A stretch of DNA of 49,939 nt from Wenzhouxiangella sp. (GCA_007118895.1 SKQS01000181.1:1-49939), one strand, 5' to 3'. Shown: positions 33,447 to 43,199, counted from the first letter of the stretch. The notes: generated from the sequence alone by a model not told the origin. Numbers and translations are program-made.

Positions 33447-34901
33447 TCAGTGTTTCCAGTAGGTCGGGGTGAACAATACCAGGATGGTGAAGATCTCCAG
33501 TCGACCCAGCAGCATGGCAAAGCTCATCAGCCACTTGGTACTGTCACGCAGTCCGCCCCAGTTGGCGCCGGCCTCACCCAGTGCCGGACCCAGGTTGTTC
33601 ATGGCCGAAAACACCACCGAGACCGCGGTCACCATGTCTTCCTCGAGACCGGAGACGATCAGGGTCAGTATCACGATGCAGACGATGTACAGCGAGACGA
33701 ACCCCCATACCGCGTTGGCCACTTCCTGGTCCAGCGTTCGACCACCCAGCTTCAGTGGCACCACCGAGTGCGGATGAACCAGGCGCTTGAGTTCGCGCAA
33801 GCCCTGCTTGGTCAGCAGATAGACCCTGACGATCTTGAAACCGCCGGTCGTCGCTCCGGCACAGCCGCCCAGGGCGCTGACCAGGATCAGCAGCAGCGGC
33901 AGGGTGCCGGGCCAGAGGTACACTTCGGCAGTGGTGAAGCCGGTGGTGGTGGTGTAGGACACGGCATGGAAAACGGCAAAACGCAGCGACTGCCAGATGT
34001 CTTCGTAGACCTGCTGGCGCCACAGCAGCAGGGTGATCAGCCCCGAGATTACCAGCAGCAGCACCGCAAACAGCTTCAGCTCCGGATCGCGCAGATAGGC
34101 CTGTCCGGAGGCATGGCGCAAGGCCACGAAGTGCAACGCGAAATTGATGCTGGCAATGAACAGAAACACCACCGCAAGCATCTCGATCAGCGGGCTGTCG
34201 AAGTGGCCCATGGAGGCATCGTGGGTGGAAAAACCAGCGGTGGCGATGGTGCTGAAGGCATGGCCCACGGCATCGAACAGGCTCATGCCGGCGGCCCAGT
34301 AAGCCGCCGCGCAGACAGCGGTCAGCCCGATGTAGATCAGCCACAACGCCTTGGCGGTATCGACAATCCTGGGTGTCAGGCGGTTGCTGCCCTTGACCGG
34401 CCCGGTCGACTCGGCCTTGAACACCTGCATGCCGCCGATGCGCAGCATCGGCAAAATGGCCACCGCCAGCACGATGATCCCCAGACCCCCCATCCACTGC
34501 AGCTGCTGGCGATACCAGCGCACCGAGATCGGCATGTCGCCGATACCGACGAACACGGTCGCCCCGGTGGTGGTGATGCCAGAGGTCGACTCGAACACCG
34601 CATCGGCCAGCGAGGCATCCAGGGCCAGGATGAACGGCAGCGCGCCGGCCAGGGCCACCGCAGCCCAGCAGGCGACCACGACCAGGAAACCGTCGGCGAT
34701 GCGCAGATCGCGAGTGACATGCCGGGCCGGCCAGAACAGGCCCAGCCCGACCAGCAGGACCAGCAGGAACGACAGCCCGAAAGCCGCAGCCGCACCGTCC
34801 TGGTTGACCAGGGCGAATATCAGCGGCGGCAGGAAACCCGGAGAGACCAGCATCAGCAGCATGCCGACAACACGCTGGACCGGGGCGTAGGCATTCATCA
34901 C
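33447..34901 (-). CDS. trkH: Trk potassium uptake protein, channel subunit TrkH
   Basis: A 484-residue inner-membrane potassium translocation subunit, close to E. coli TrkH in length (483). Four pore-loop repeats are expected; selectivity-filter-like segments can be read in STSGITTTGATVF, FSTIATAGFSTHDAS, SYTTTTGFTTA and LGGCAGATTGGFK (glycine-rich). It works with the regulatory TrkA, which is encoded directly upstream with an ATGA overlap, so the two are co-translated. This contrasts with E. coli, where trkA and trkH are unlinked, but is common in other gammaproteobacteria. Confidence 0.95.
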   Translation of the reverse strand: MMNAYAPVQRVVGMLLMLVSPGFLPPLIFALVNQDGAAAAFGLSFLLVLLVGLGLFWPARHVTRDLRIADGFLVVVACWAAVALAGALPFILALDASLADAVFESTSGITTTGATVFVGIGDMPISVRWYRQQLQWMGGLGIIVLAVAILPMLRIGGMQVFKAESTGPVKGSNRLTPRIVDTAKALWLIYIGLTAVCAAAYWAAGMSLFDAVGHAFSTIATAGFSTHDASMGHFDSPLIEMLAVVFLFIASINFALHFVALRHASGQAYLRDPELKLFAVLLLVISGLITLLLWRQQVYEDIWQSLRFAVFHAVSYTTTTGFTTAEVYLWPGTLPLLLILVSALGGCAGATTGGFKIVRVYLLTKQGLRELKRLVHPHSVVPLKLGGRTLDQEVANAVWGFVSLYIVCIVILTLIVSGLEEDMVTAVSVVFSAMNNLGPALGEAGANWGGLRDSTKWLMSFAMLLGRLEIFTILVLFTPTYWKH

Positions 34902-36274
34902 AGAAACACGGCGTCGACCGAGAACAGCTCTTCGATATCGCCGATGTGGCGCTTGTCGGCGACAAAAAGGATGACGTGGTCCTCACTCTCGATGACTACA
35001 TCATGATGGGCGATGATGACCTGCTCGCCACGCACCACACCGCCAATGGTCGAGCTGTTCGGCAGCGTGAGCTCGCCGATCGCCTTGCCAACCACGCCTG
35101 ACTGGCCGGCGGTGCCGTGGGCGACCACCTCGATCGCCTCGGCGGCACCACCGCGCAGCGAATGCACCCGCACCATGTGACCGCGACGGATATGGGTCAA
35201 CAGCGCGCCAATGGTGACCTGCTGGGGCGAGACAGCGACGTCAATGCGGTCGGACTCGACCAGCCCGGCATAGGCCGGACGATTGATCAGGGTGATCACC
35301 TTGTCGGCGCCCATGCGCTTGGCCAGCATCGACGACAGGATATTGACCTGGTCATCGTTGGTCAGCGCGCAGTAGACATCCATCTCGTCGATGCCTTCCT
35401 CGTGCAGCAGATCCTCGTCAGTGGCATCGCCGACCAGGACAATGGTGGTGTCCAGATCCTCGGCGATCAGCTCGGCGCGTGCGGGGTCGCGTTCGACGAT
35501 CTTGACGTGGTGGGAACGCTCCAGGCGGGCGGCAAGATTGGCGCCGATGTTGCCACCGCCGGCCAGCATAATCCGGCTGGCCGGCCCGGAGGCGCGCCGC
35601 AACTCGCGCATGACCACGGCAACATCGCCGCTGGCAGCCAGGAAGAACACCAGGTCGTCGACTTCTATGACGGTTTTTCCGTCGGGAATGATGACCTCGT
35701 CCTGGCGAAAAATTGCCGCAATCCGCGCATCGACGCCATTGGGCAGCTTGTCGGGCAGAGTGCTCAGGTCATGGCCAACCAGCGGTCCATCGTGGTAGGC
35801 GCGGGTGGCGACCAGCTGGGCGCGACCATCGGCAAAGTCCAGCACCTGCAGGGCGCCGGGAAAATCGATCAGCCGCTGAATATGGTCGGTTACCAGTTTT
35901 TCCGGGCCGATCAGCACGTCGATCGGCGTATGCTCGCGGTTGAACAGGTTGGGATAGGACAGGTAGTCGGCGGCTCTGACCCGGGCAACCTTGGTCGGGG
36001 TGTTGAACAGCGAATAAGCCACCTGGCAGGCGACCATGTTGGTCTCGTCGGCATTGGTCAGGGCAATCAGCAGATCGGCATCCTCGATGCCTGCGCGAAT
36101 CAGCGTGCGCGGGTGCGAAGCATGCCCCTGCACGGTGCGGATATCGAGCCGCTCCTGCAGCGCGCGCAGTCGTGCGCCATCGATATCGACCACGGTAATG
36201 TCGTTGTCCTCGCGCGAGAGGTTCTCGGCCATGCCGGAACCGACCTGCCCTGCGCCGAGGATGATGATGCGCAT
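34898..36274 (-). CDS. trkA: Trk potassium uptake regulatory protein TrkA
   Basis: A 458-residue peripheral NAD-binding regulator of TrkH, exactly the length of E. coli TrkA. It is a tandem of two RCK units, each an N-terminal Rossmann domain with a GxGxxG-like motif (first IILGAGQVGSGMAENL; second IMLAGGGNIGANLAARLE) and a C-terminal RCK_C domain. The gene is 4 bp from the ntrX stop codon on the same strand and overlaps trkH by four nucleotides, so ntrX-trkA-trkH probably share a transcript. This links potassium uptake to the NtrYX genes by expression at least. Confidence 0.96.
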   Translation of the reverse strand: MRIIILGAGQVGSGMAENLSREDNDITVVDIDGARLRALQERLDIRTVQGHASHPRTLIRAGIEDADLLIALTNADETNMVACQVAYSLFNTPTKVARVRAADYLSYPNLFNREHTPIDVLIGPEKLVTDHIQRLIDFPGALQVLDFADGRAQLVATRAYHDGPLVGHDLSTLPDKLPNGVDARIAAIFRQDEVIIPDGKTVIEVDDLVFFLAASGDVAVVMRELRRASGPASRIMLAGGGNIGANLAARLERSHHVKIVERDPARAELIAEDLDTTIVLVGDATDEDLLHEEGIDEMDVYCALTNDDQVNILSSMLAKRMGADKVITLINRPAYAGLVESDRIDVAVSPQQVTIGALLTHIRRGHMVRVHSLRGGAAEAIEVVAHGTAGQSGVVGKAIGELTLPNSSTIGGVVRGEQVIIAHHDVVIESEDHVILFVADKRHIGDIEELFSVDAVFL

Positions 36275-36278
36275 CGGA

Positions 36279-37643
36279 TCAGTTGCCCTGGCCGACGGCC
36301 TTGGGGTCGATGCCCAGCTGCCGCAGCTTGCGATAAAGGTGAGTGCGCTCCATCTCGACCACCTCGGCCAGCTTGCCCACGCTGCCTTCGACGGCGCCCA
36401 GCTGGTGGGTCAGGTACTGACGTTCAAAGGCTTCCCGGGCCTCGCGCAGCGGCATGTCGAACAACTCCGGGACGTCTCCGCCGGCACGCTGGCGTGGTCC
36501 GGTATCGGAGTCGGAAAGGGCTTCCTCGACCTCGGCTGCGCCGACCTCGTCGTCGCGCCCCAGAATCAGCAGTCGCTGGATCAGATTGCGCAGCTCACGC
36601 AGGTTGCCTGGCCAGTGATACTGGCGCAGGCGGTTGAGCGCGGCAATCGAAAACGGACGGTAGCGCAGCCCGTCCCGGCTGGGAAAGTACTCGGCATAGA
36701 AGCGGACCAGGTCGGGAATGTCCTCGGGCCGGTCGCGCAGCGGCGGGATCTCCAGCGGCAGCACGTTGAGCTGGAAATAAAGGCCTTCATCGAACCGGCC
36801 GTCACGGACCAGCCGATCCAGGCGGGAACCGGCGCCGGCAATCAGACGCACGTCCAGGGCCGTGCTGTCGGCGCGTTCCGGGTCAATCCGCCCGCACTCG
36901 AGAATCTTCAGCAGCACGCGCTGGGCTTCGGTGTCCAGCCGGGTAACGTCATCCAGGTACAGCACGCCGCCCTGTGCTTCGGCCAGCAGACCGTTGTCGC
37001 CGCGCTCGCCGAGCAGCAGCCTGGCCCAGCCAGGTCCTTCATCCCGGGTCGGCGCGGCTATGAACGGGCCGGCGGAACGCCGCGAGCCGGCATGAATCCA
37101 GCGTGCAGCCTGCTCCTTGCCGGCGCCGGGTTCCGCGGTGATCAGCACCGGCGCATCATGCGCGGCAACCCGCTCCAGCCGACTGCGCAGGGTCTTGACT
37201 GCCGCACTGCGTCCGACCGGCTCCAACACCGGCGGCAGCTGTCGCCTGAGGCCCTCGTTCTCGCGCCGCAGCCGGCCGGCCTCCAGGGCATTGCCCAGGG
37301 TGACCGTGAGCTTGGCCATGGACAGGGGCTTTTCGATGAAATCGAAGGCGCCCAGCCGGATCGCCTCCACCGCGGTCTCTACCGATCCGTGCCCGGAAAT
37401 CATCACCACAGGGCAATCCAGAGCGCCGGCGTCACGCCACTCGCGCAGCAGGCTGACGCCATCGGTATCGGGCATCCAGACATCGAGCAGAATCAGCTCG
37501 GGCTGGTGCTGTCCGCGCATTTCGCGTGCCTCAGCGGCATTGGCCGCAACCAGCACCTCGTGACCCTCGTCACCGAGTATGTCGCTGATCAGTTCGCGGA
37601 TGTCCGGTTCGTCGTCAACGACCAGGATGCGTGCGGTGCTCAT
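36279..37643 (-). CDS. ntrX: NtrX-type response regulator lacking the GAFTGA loop
   Basis: A 454-residue NtrC-family response regulator. The receiver (1-120) has phospho-acceptor Asp54 (LLDVWMPDTDG). The AAA+ domain follows, with a Walker A of AEPGAGKE instead of GETGTGKE and a Walker B reading GGVLYLDDV, and keeps RDRPEDIPDL and the W-PGN-LREL sensor II. The segment between them, where GAFTGA should be, is shortened to LLLGERGDNGLLAEAQ with no GAFTGA. It cannot therefore engage sigma-54 in the usual way. The C-terminal Fis-type helix-turn-helix is intact (KLAEVVEMERTHLYRKL). Similar losses are known in some alphaproteobacterial NtrX proteins, which work with sigma-70. ntrY lies upstream and trkA downstream. 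Confidence 0.88.
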   Translation of the reverse strand: MSTARILVVDDEPDIRELISDILGDEGHEVLVAANAAEAREMRGQHQPELILLDVWMPDTDGVSLLREWRDAGALDCPVVMISGHGSVETAVEAIRLGAFDFIEKPLSMAKLTVTLGNALEAGRLRRENEGLRRQLPPVLEPVGRSAAVKTLRSRLERVAAHDAPVLITAEPGAGKEQAARWIHAGSRRSAGPFIAAPTRDEGPGWARLLLGERGDNGLLAEAQGGVLYLDDVTRLDTEAQRVLLKILECGRIDPERADSTALDVRLIAGAGSRLDRLVRDGRFDEGLYFQLNVLPLEIPPLRDRPEDIPDLVRFYAEYFPSRDGLRYRPFSIAALNRLRQYHWPGNLRELRNLIQRLLILGRDDEVGAAEVEEALSDSDTGPRQRAGGDVPELFDMPLREAREAFERQYLTHQLGAVEGSVGKLAEVVEMERTHLYRKLRQLGIDPKAVGQGN

Positions 37644-37721
37644 CAGGGTTCAGGCTGGTTCTGGTTCGGGCAGCATAGGCAGTGGTACAGCATAGCGCAC
37701 CGCAGCGGCCGATGGACACGA

Positions 37722-39869
37722 TCAACCCGCATCGGCCGCCGGCAGGCGAATGCGTACCCAGGCGCCGCCATCGTCACGATTGCCAAGGTCAATGGTTCCG
37801 CCGTGCTCCTCGATGATGCGCCGGACGATGGCCAGGCCCAGCCCGGTGCCGCGGGGCTTGGTGGTCACATAGGGCTCGAACACCCGCTCCAGCACCTCGG
37901 CGGCAAAGCCGGGGCCGTTATCACGGACCACCATGGCCACCGCGGCGACATCGTCGATGCGATCGGCGGTCATTTCAATCGCGATCTCCGGGCGGCCCTC
38001 TGGATGAGCCTCCTGCGCATTGCCGATGAGGTTGAGCAGCACCTGGCGCAGGCGACCGGCATCGGCCCGGACCCGGTCAGCCCCAGCCGCTACCCGCACA
38101 TCGAAGCGGATCGGCGCCTCGCCGCTGGCATACAGGTCGACCACCTCGTTGACCAGCCGGGCCAGCGACAGCGACTGAAGCTTGACTGCCGGCGTGCGGG
38201 CGTAATCACCGAAGGCATCGACCAGGCGCTTGAGCGCGTCGACCTGGGCGCGTATGGTGCGGGTGGCCTTGGCCAGCAGTTCGGCATCGGCCTCGTTCAG
38301 ATGACCGGCCAGTTTCAGCTGCAGTCGCTCGGCCGCCAGCTGAATCGGCGTCAGCGGATTCTTGACCTCATGGGCCAGGCGCCGGGCGACCTCGGCCCAG
38401 GCCGCTTCACGCTGGGCTTGATCGAGCACCGTCACATCATCGAAAACCACCACGTGGCCGCCGGTTTCCAGCGGCAGGGACGAGCCACGACAGACCAGCA
38501 CCAGCGAGCTCCCCGGCTCACCGAGCTGGACTTCCTGGCGCCAGTCGCTGCCCGGCCCGTGCAACCGGCTTTCAATCGCCGAAAGCAAGGGCCGGATTCG
38601 TGGATGGTCGGATTCCAGTTCACCCAGATGCTTGCCGACATCACCGTCGGTCAGTCCCAGGATGCGCCCGGCCGATTCGTTATGCGCGCTCAGGCGACCC
38701 TGGCCATCGAAGGCCAGCACGCCGGCAGACAGGCGCCCAAGCACGATCTCCAGGTAACGGCGCTGGGCCTCCAGCTGGCGCTGGGACTGGGCCAGCTCCC
38801 GGGTCATGGTGTTGAACGAGCGAACCAGAAAACCCAGCTCGTCGCGAGTGGAAACGGGCACTTCGCTGGGGAAGCGACCCGCCGTCATTTCCCGGGTGGC
38901 GCTGACCAGGTCGCGAATCGGCGAGGTCAGCTTGCGCGCGGCATTGAAGGCCAGCAGCAGGGCCAACAGGGCTGTGATCAGCAGCACCAGGGACAGAATC
39001 AGGACCAGACTCTGCTGCAGTCGCGATCGCAGAAAGGCGACGTTGTCGTAGCGGAAATAGGCCTGCTCGATCTGGCCGGCAAGGTCGGAGAACTCCTCGG
39101 GCAGCGGGTAGATGGCCTGCAGCACCAGGGGACCGGCGCCCAGCGGAGCCGTCGGCAAACGTCTGAGCACCCGAATCTTCAGGCCGTCCTCGGCGCGCTC
39201 GGCAGCGGCATAGTCGAGGTTGTCGATTGCCTGGCTCAAGGCGAAAGAACTGGGCAGGTCGGCCAGCAACTCACCTGGATCGATATTCACGCTGAGCTCG
39301 GCTCGGCCGGCGCTGTTGATGATCGAAAGCTCAACCGGTCCGGCGGCCGAGACCCGGCGCAGCAGCTGGCGAAACAGCAGGTCTTCGTCATCGACATCAA
39401 GCTCTCGCGCCAGTCTCTCGACCTCGCCGCGCACCTCGCGGGTACGCAGCTCGATGAAAAGCTGGGCCAGCTCGACCGAATCGGCCAGTGCCTGCTCGGT
39501 CTGCACATCGAGCCAACCCTCCACGGTTTCGGTCAGAAACTGCACCGCAAACAGGTACAGGATGACGACCGGCGGCAGCGCCAGCGCGCTGAATACCGCC
39601 ACCAGGCGCGCGGTCAGCCGGGCGCCGGGCTCATCTCGCCTCAGCCGCTGAATCAGGCGCACCAGCCGACCGAGAATCACCGCGAACAGGACCAGCAGAG
39701 CCAGCGCGGTGACCAGGAACACCCACAGCGCCAGGCGACCGAGCTGGGTGGTCTCCTGCTCGACGCTGGAGACCAGGTAAAGCGCACCAAGCAACACCGT
39801 CAGCACCGCGACCAGAGGGACGGCGCGCAGCAGCCGACGCAATGTCTGGCTAGGAAACGACATCTTCAT
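37722..39869 (-). CDS. ntrY: NtrY-type sensor histidine kinase
   Basis: A 715-residue inner-membrane kinase that partners NtrX. Order: two membrane helices (about 15-65), a periplasmic region with a coil (about 95-275), a third helix (LVLILSLVLLITALLALLLA), a HAMP domain, a PAS domain (about 385-475), and HisKA with His500 (LAHEVKNPLTPIQLAAERL). The ATPase domain has DNGPGF and GTGLGLAIVRRIIEEHGG. Starts at 39869 and 39863 (MKM) are both possible. The start overlaps the 3' end of the DUF4390 gene by about 20 bp. The pair sits between rsmB-DUF4390 and trkA. Confidence 0.93.
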   Translation of the reverse strand: MKMSFPSQTLRRLLRAVPLVAVLTVLLGALYLVSSVEQETTQLGRLALWVFLVTALALLVLFAVILGRLVRLIQRLRRDEPGARLTARLVAVFSALALPPVVILYLFAVQFLTETVEGWLDVQTEQALADSVELAQLFIELRTREVRGEVERLARELDVDDEDLLFRQLLRRVSAAGPVELSIINSAGRAELSVNIDPGELLADLPSSFALSQAIDNLDYAAAERAEDGLKIRVLRRLPTAPLGAGPLVLQAIYPLPEEFSDLAGQIEQAYFRYDNVAFLRSRLQQSLVLILSLVLLITALLALLLAFNAARKLTSPIRDLVSATREMTAGRFPSEVPVSTRDELGFLVRSFNTMTRELAQSQRQLEAQRRYLEIVLGRLSAGVLAFDGQGRLSAHNESAGRILGLTDGDVGKHLGELESDHPRIRPLLSAIESRLHGPGSDWRQEVQLGEPGSSLVLVCRGSSLPLETGGHVVVFDDVTVLDQAQREAAWAEVARRLAHEVKNPLTPIQLAAERLQLKLAGHLNEADAELLAKATRTIRAQVDALKRLVDAFGDYARTPAVKLQSLSLARLVNEVVDLYASGEAPIRFDVRVAAGADRVRADAGRLRQVLLNLIGNAQEAHPEGRPEIAIEMTADRIDDVAAVAMVVRDNGPGFAAEVLERVFEPYVTTKPRGTGLGLAIVRRIIEEHGGTIDLGNRDDGGAWVRIRLPAADAG

Positions 39870-40407
39870 CGGCCTTGACCAGCCAGCTGTGCCAGCCGCT
39901 GCCCAGCCGCCACTGCGGGCTGAACCAGGCCGGCAGGCGCATCGGTGAGGGCAGCCGGCTGCGGTCGACATCGGCACGGATCTGCACCTGCCAGTCGCGC
40001 CCGGGCCATTCATCTGCGGCCATCCCGGTTTCGAAGCGGCGCGGTGTGGCCAGCGCATCCAGCAGCATCCACAGCCGCGGAAAAGTGGTCTGCTCCCCGG
40101 TTTGCAGGTCGCTTAGCTGGTAGTGGCCGAGCATCGGCAGGTGACGGATTTCCAGGCCGTAACGAAGGCTACGCTCCAGTCTGGCGGCCAGCCGATGATG
40201 GCGACTGACGCGCGTAGTTACCGACAGGTGGATCGGCACACCGCGGTCCAGGGCCTCGCGCATTTCCGGGCTGAAGCGCAGATCGATGCCGGCATCCAGA
40301 ACCACCCCGTTAGCGTCGCGGGTCATGGTTGAAGAGATCAACGACAGCCCCCAGTCAACCTCAGCGGTCGGCTGGCAGGCGCTGGACAGCAAGATAGTAA
40401 AAGCCAT
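39850..40407 (-). CDS. DUF4390 domain protein
   Basis: A 185-residue protein of the DUF4390 family. I chose the ATG at 40407 because it opens a short hydrophobic leader (MAFTILLSSAC) with a lipobox-like SSAC, and the conserved region starts soon after (WGLSLISSTM). The mature part is beta-rich (GIDLRFSPEMREALDRGVPIHLS, then RHHRLAARLERSLRYGLEI) and ends in WHSWLVKADEDVVS. No function is established. In many gammaproteobacteria DUF4390 genes lie between rsmB and ntrY as here. The start overlaps the end of rsmB by 47 bp, and the end overlaps the ntrY start, so expression is coupled. Confidence 0.82.
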   Translation of the reverse strand: MAFTILLSSACQPTAEVDWGLSLISSTMTRDANGVVLDAGIDLRFSPEMREALDRGVPIHLSVTTRVSRHHRLAARLERSLRYGLEIRHLPMLGHYQLSDLQTGEQTTFPRLWMLLDALATPRRFETGMAADEWPGRDWQVQIRADVDRSRLPSPMRLPAWFSPQWRLGSGWHSWLVKADEDVVS

Positions 40408-41707
40408 CCATATCGTCGTCCCCCGGCAGGATCTGGCGCCCCGGCCTGACCGGGCGCCCGGGCCGGGACGCTTGGTCGAGCACTCGGGCATCCGGGCATT
40501 GTTCCACAAACCGCCTGCCTTGGTCGGCATTTTCCACGGCCAGTATCGAGCAGGTGGCGTAGACCAGTATGCCCCCGGGCCTGAGCAGGGGCCACACGCT
40601 GGCCAGCAGCCGGGCCTGGGTGGCGCTATTGGCCTCGACATCGCTCGGCCGCCGGAGCCAGCGAATATCCGGATGACGGCGTATTACCCCGGTCGCCGAA
40701 CAGGGAGCATCGACCAGGATGCGATCAAAGGGCCGGCCGTCCCACCACTGCTCCGGATCACCGGCGTCGGCGCATATCACTTCTCCGGCCAGCCCGAGTC
40801 GATCGAGGTTAGCGCCTATCATGGCGGCACGCTCGGGATCGCTGTCGACCGCGACCAGCTCGCAGTCGGCTCTTTCCAGCACGTGACCGCTCTTGCCGCC
40901 GGGCGCGGCACAGGCATCGAGAATCCGCTGGCCCGGCGCCAGATCCAGGTATTCGACGGCAAGCTGGGCCGCAGCATCCTGCACCGACAGCGCGCCGGAA
41001 TCAATGCCGGGCAGAGTGCTGACCTTCACCTGGCGGTCCAGGGCCAGGGCGTCCGGCGCATGTGGCGAGGGACGCGGTGCAAGCCCGGCAGCGGTCAGTT
41101 CAGCCTGTGCCTGGTCAATGCTCCAGCGGCGCCGGTTAACCCGGAGCCACAGTGGCGGCACCTGGTTGCCGGCTTCCAGAATCTGCCGCCAGTGTTCGGG
41201 CCAGTCGTCTTGCAGCCGCTCGATAAGCCAGCCCGGATAGCCATAACGCTTGACCAGGTCAGTTTCGGCCGGTGGTCGATACTGGCGTACGAACTGGCGC
41301 AACACGGCGTTGACCAGACCAGCCAGGTGTTTCATCCGCCCGAGCCGGGTCGCCTCGACGCTGGCATGAATAACTGCCGGCGCCGGTTCACGCGCCTCGA
41401 TCAGCTCGGCCATGGCGACAGCCAGCAGAAAATGGGCCAGACGGTCTCGCCCTTTCAGACGTCGCTCGACAAGTTGGCCGATCCAGCCATCGATATCCGG
41501 CCAGCTGCGCATCAGCGCGCGCGCCAGGCGACGCAGCTGGGCGCGGTCGCGGGACGCATCGAGCTGCACGATTTCCGGCAACCAGGCCTGGCCCAGCGCC
41601 TGGCCCTGGTCGAGGACTCGCAGGCTCGCTCGGGCTGCACCCAGCCGCGGCAGCGCACCCGGGGCAGGCGGGCGCGCTCGCCGCCTAGCGCCAGTCGAAT
41701 CGGGCAT
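40361..41707 (-). CDS. rsmB: 16S rRNA m5C967 methyltransferase
   Basis: A 448-residue S-adenosylmethionine-dependent rRNA methyltransferase that modifies C967 of 16S rRNA. The N-terminal NusB-like domain spans about 10-145, and the catalytic domain about 150-448. Two cysteines typical of m5C enzymes are present: in VDAPCSATGVIRRHPDIRW and in VYATCSILAVENA. The SAM site includes LDACAAPGGKSGHVL. The start at 41707 overlaps the end of fmt by 23 bp and gives a length close to E. coli RsmB (429). An upstream in-frame start inside fmt would add 25 Arg-rich residues. Confidence 0.94.
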   Translation of the reverse strand: MPDSTGARRRARPPAPGALPRLGAARASLRVLDQGQALGQAWLPEIVQLDASRDRAQLRRLARALMRSWPDIDGWIGQLVERRLKGRDRLAHFLLAVAMAELIEAREPAPAVIHASVEATRLGRMKHLAGLVNAVLRQFVRQYRPPAETDLVKRYGYPGWLIERLQDDWPEHWRQILEAGNQVPPLWLRVNRRRWSIDQAQAELTAAGLAPRPSPHAPDALALDRQVKVSTLPGIDSGALSVQDAAAQLAVEYLDLAPGQRILDACAAPGGKSGHVLERADCELVAVDSDPERAAMIGANLDRLGLAGEVICADAGDPEQWWDGRPFDRILVDAPCSATGVIRRHPDIRWLRRPSDVEANSATQARLLASVWPLLRPGGILVYATCSILAVENADQGRRFVEQCPDARVLDQASRPGRPVRPGRQILPGDDDMDGFYYLAVQRLPADR

Positions 41708-42593
41708 TGAGCCAGTCACGGGCACTGACCGGTTTCTTCCCTGGCGCCTGGAGACGAAGCACTTCCAGCGCGCCCTGGCCACAGCCGATCACGATGCGAC
41801 CGGGCACCGTCAGGCGCTCACCGGGAGGTCCGGTCAGCTCAACCGGCAGACTTTCCAGAATGCGCACCGTTTCTCCGGCGACCTCGGCAAAGGCGACCGG
41901 CCACGGATTGAAGGCCCGCACCTGGCGGTCAAGCTTCATGGCATCCTTGCCCCAGTCCAGTCGCGCGTCCTCGCGCCGGATCAGCGGCGCATGGGTCACC
42001 CCGCTCGGGTCCTGGGCTACCGGCTCGGAAAGACAGCCGCGCTCGAGCCTGTCCAGGCCCCAGGCCAGCAGGTCGGCGGCCAGCCGGGCCAGACGATCGT
42101 GCAGCTGGCCGGCAGTCTCGCGCGAATTGATGGCTATCGCCTGCTGGTGATAGACCGGTCCGGCATCCAGCCCGGCCGTCATCCGCATCAGCGACACGCC
42201 GGTCTGCTCGTCACCGGCCAGAATCGCCTGCTGAATCGGACTGGCGCCGCGCCAGCGCGGCAGCAGCGAGGCATGCAGGTTCCAGCAGCCGACGGTGGGC
42301 ACATCGAGCACGACCTGCGGCAGTAGCAGGCCGTAGGCGGCGGTCACCAGCAAGTCGGGTTGCCAGTTTGCCAGTTGCGTGGCGGCGGCGGCGGATTTCA
42401 GCGACTCAGGCTGCCATACGGTGATGCCACTACTTTCGGCCAGCTGCTTGACCGGGCTGGCGGTCAGCCTGCGGCCGCGACCGGCTGGCCGGTCGGGCTG
42501 GGTCATGACTGCGACCGGCGGCATGCCCCGATCGATCAGCCATTGCAGGGCAGGCAGCGCAAACGCCGGGGTCCCGGCGAAAACGACCCTCAC
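41685..42593 (-). CDS. fmt: Methionyl-tRNA formyltransferase
   Basis: A 302-residue cytoplasmic enzyme that transfers a formyl group from 10-formyltetrahydrofolate to Met-tRNAfMet, marking it for initiation. The catalytic motif is visible as [17 protein letters not shown] with the Asn-His pair, followed by [15 protein letters not shown]. The C-terminal domain (about 210-302) has the beta-barrel for tRNA binding and is intact. The gene overlaps def by four nucleotides (ATGA) upstream and rsmB by 23 bp downstream, the standard def-fmt-rsmB order. Confidence 0.97.
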   Translation of the reverse strand: MRVVFAGTPAFALPALQWLIDRGMPPVAVMTQPDRPAGRGRRLTASPVKQLAESSGITVWQPESLKSAAAATQLANWQPDLLVTAAYGLLLPQVVLDVPTVGCWNLHASLLPRWRGASPIQQAILAGDEQTGVSLMRMTAGLDAGPVYHQQAIAINSRETAGQLHDRLARLAADLLAWGLDRLERGCLSEPVAQDPSGVTHAPLIRREDARLDWGKDAMKLDRQVRAFNPWPVAFAEVAGETVRILESLPVELTGPPGERLTVPGRIVIGCGQGALEVLRLQAPGKKPVSARDWLNARFDWR

Positions 42594-43099
42594 ACGGCCT
42601 CGCGCAGTTTTTGCTGTTTCTTCAGGCGCTTTTCGATGACCCGGCGCTTCAGCGGCGAAAGATAGTCGACAAAAACCTTGCCGTCGAGGTGGTCGATCTC
42701 GTGCTGAATGCAGACCGCCAGCAGGCCGTCGGCCTCGATCTCGAACGGCTCTCCGTCCAGGTCCAGGGCCCGCACCCTGATCTCCTCGGCCCGGGTAACC
42801 TGGGCATATTCGCCAGGCACCGACAGGCAGCCTTCCTCGCAGGTCTGGGAGCCGCGCCGGTCGACGATCTCGGGGTTGAAGAACACCATCGGCTGGTCAC
42901 GAGTGTCGCTGACGTCGAGCACCAGCAGGCGAACCGGGCGATTGACCTGGATCGCCGCCAGACCGATGCCGCGGGCGGCATACATGGTCTCGAGCATGTC
43001 TCGGGCCAGCTGCTGCTCGATTTCTGTGACGGCGGTCACGGGTTCGGCGACCCGGCGCAGCCGAGAATCGGGGAATTCCAGTATGGTCAGTTTTGACAT
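42590..43099 (-). CDS. def: Peptide deformylase
   Basis: A 169-residue metallohydrolase that removes the N-formyl group from nascent proteins, the same length as E. coli Def. The three motifs are present: [10 protein letters not shown] (motif 1), EEGCLSVPG (motif 2, with metal ligand Cys) and QHEIDHLDG (motif 3, HExxH). The ATG at 43099 gives the family N-terminus ([15 protein letters not shown]); an in-frame start further up would add 12 residues not seen in homologues. It is the first gene of a long minus-strand cluster through trkH, and is divergent from the LysM gene with an AT-rich gap of 100 bp. Confidence 0.97.
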   Translation of the reverse strand: MSKLTILEFPDSRLRRVAEPVTAVTEIEQQLARDMLETMYAARGIGLAAIQVNRPVRLLVLDVSDTRDQPMVFFNPEIVDRRGSQTCEEGCLSVPGEYAQVTRAEEIRVRALDLDGEPFEIEADGLLAVCIQHEIDHLDGKVFVDYLSPLKRRVIEKRLKKQQKLREAV

Positions 43100-43199
43100 A
43101 ATATGAAAAAGTGCGCTTAAGGGTGCGTTTTGCAATGATAATGTTTATGATAGCCCTGAGGAAATCAAGACCGTCGGCACCGCTCGAGGGAGGCGCCTT
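43100..43199. promoter_or_regulatory. Divergent promoter region between def and the LysM gene
   Basis: This 100-bp gap is markedly AT-rich compared with its surroundings, especially 43105-43155 (runs such as AATGATAATGTTTATGAT). -10-like hexamers TATGAT (toward the LysM gene) and GATAAT are present, but I found no -35 partner at 16-18 bp for either strand, so no exact promoter is assigned. The LysM gene has GGGAGG about 6 nt before its GTG start. Confidence 0.4.

Noticed and set aside
33450-36637. Long plus-strand frames opposite trkH and trkA
   Set aside because: They oppose two well-conserved Trk genes and are rich in Gln, His and Asp, the usual mark of shadow frames here.
36036-39878. A 1280-codon open frame on the plus strand
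   Set aside because: It is antisense to ntrX and ntrY, whose motifs are clear. Its translation has no recognisable domain and a shadow-like composition expected in high-G+C DNA.
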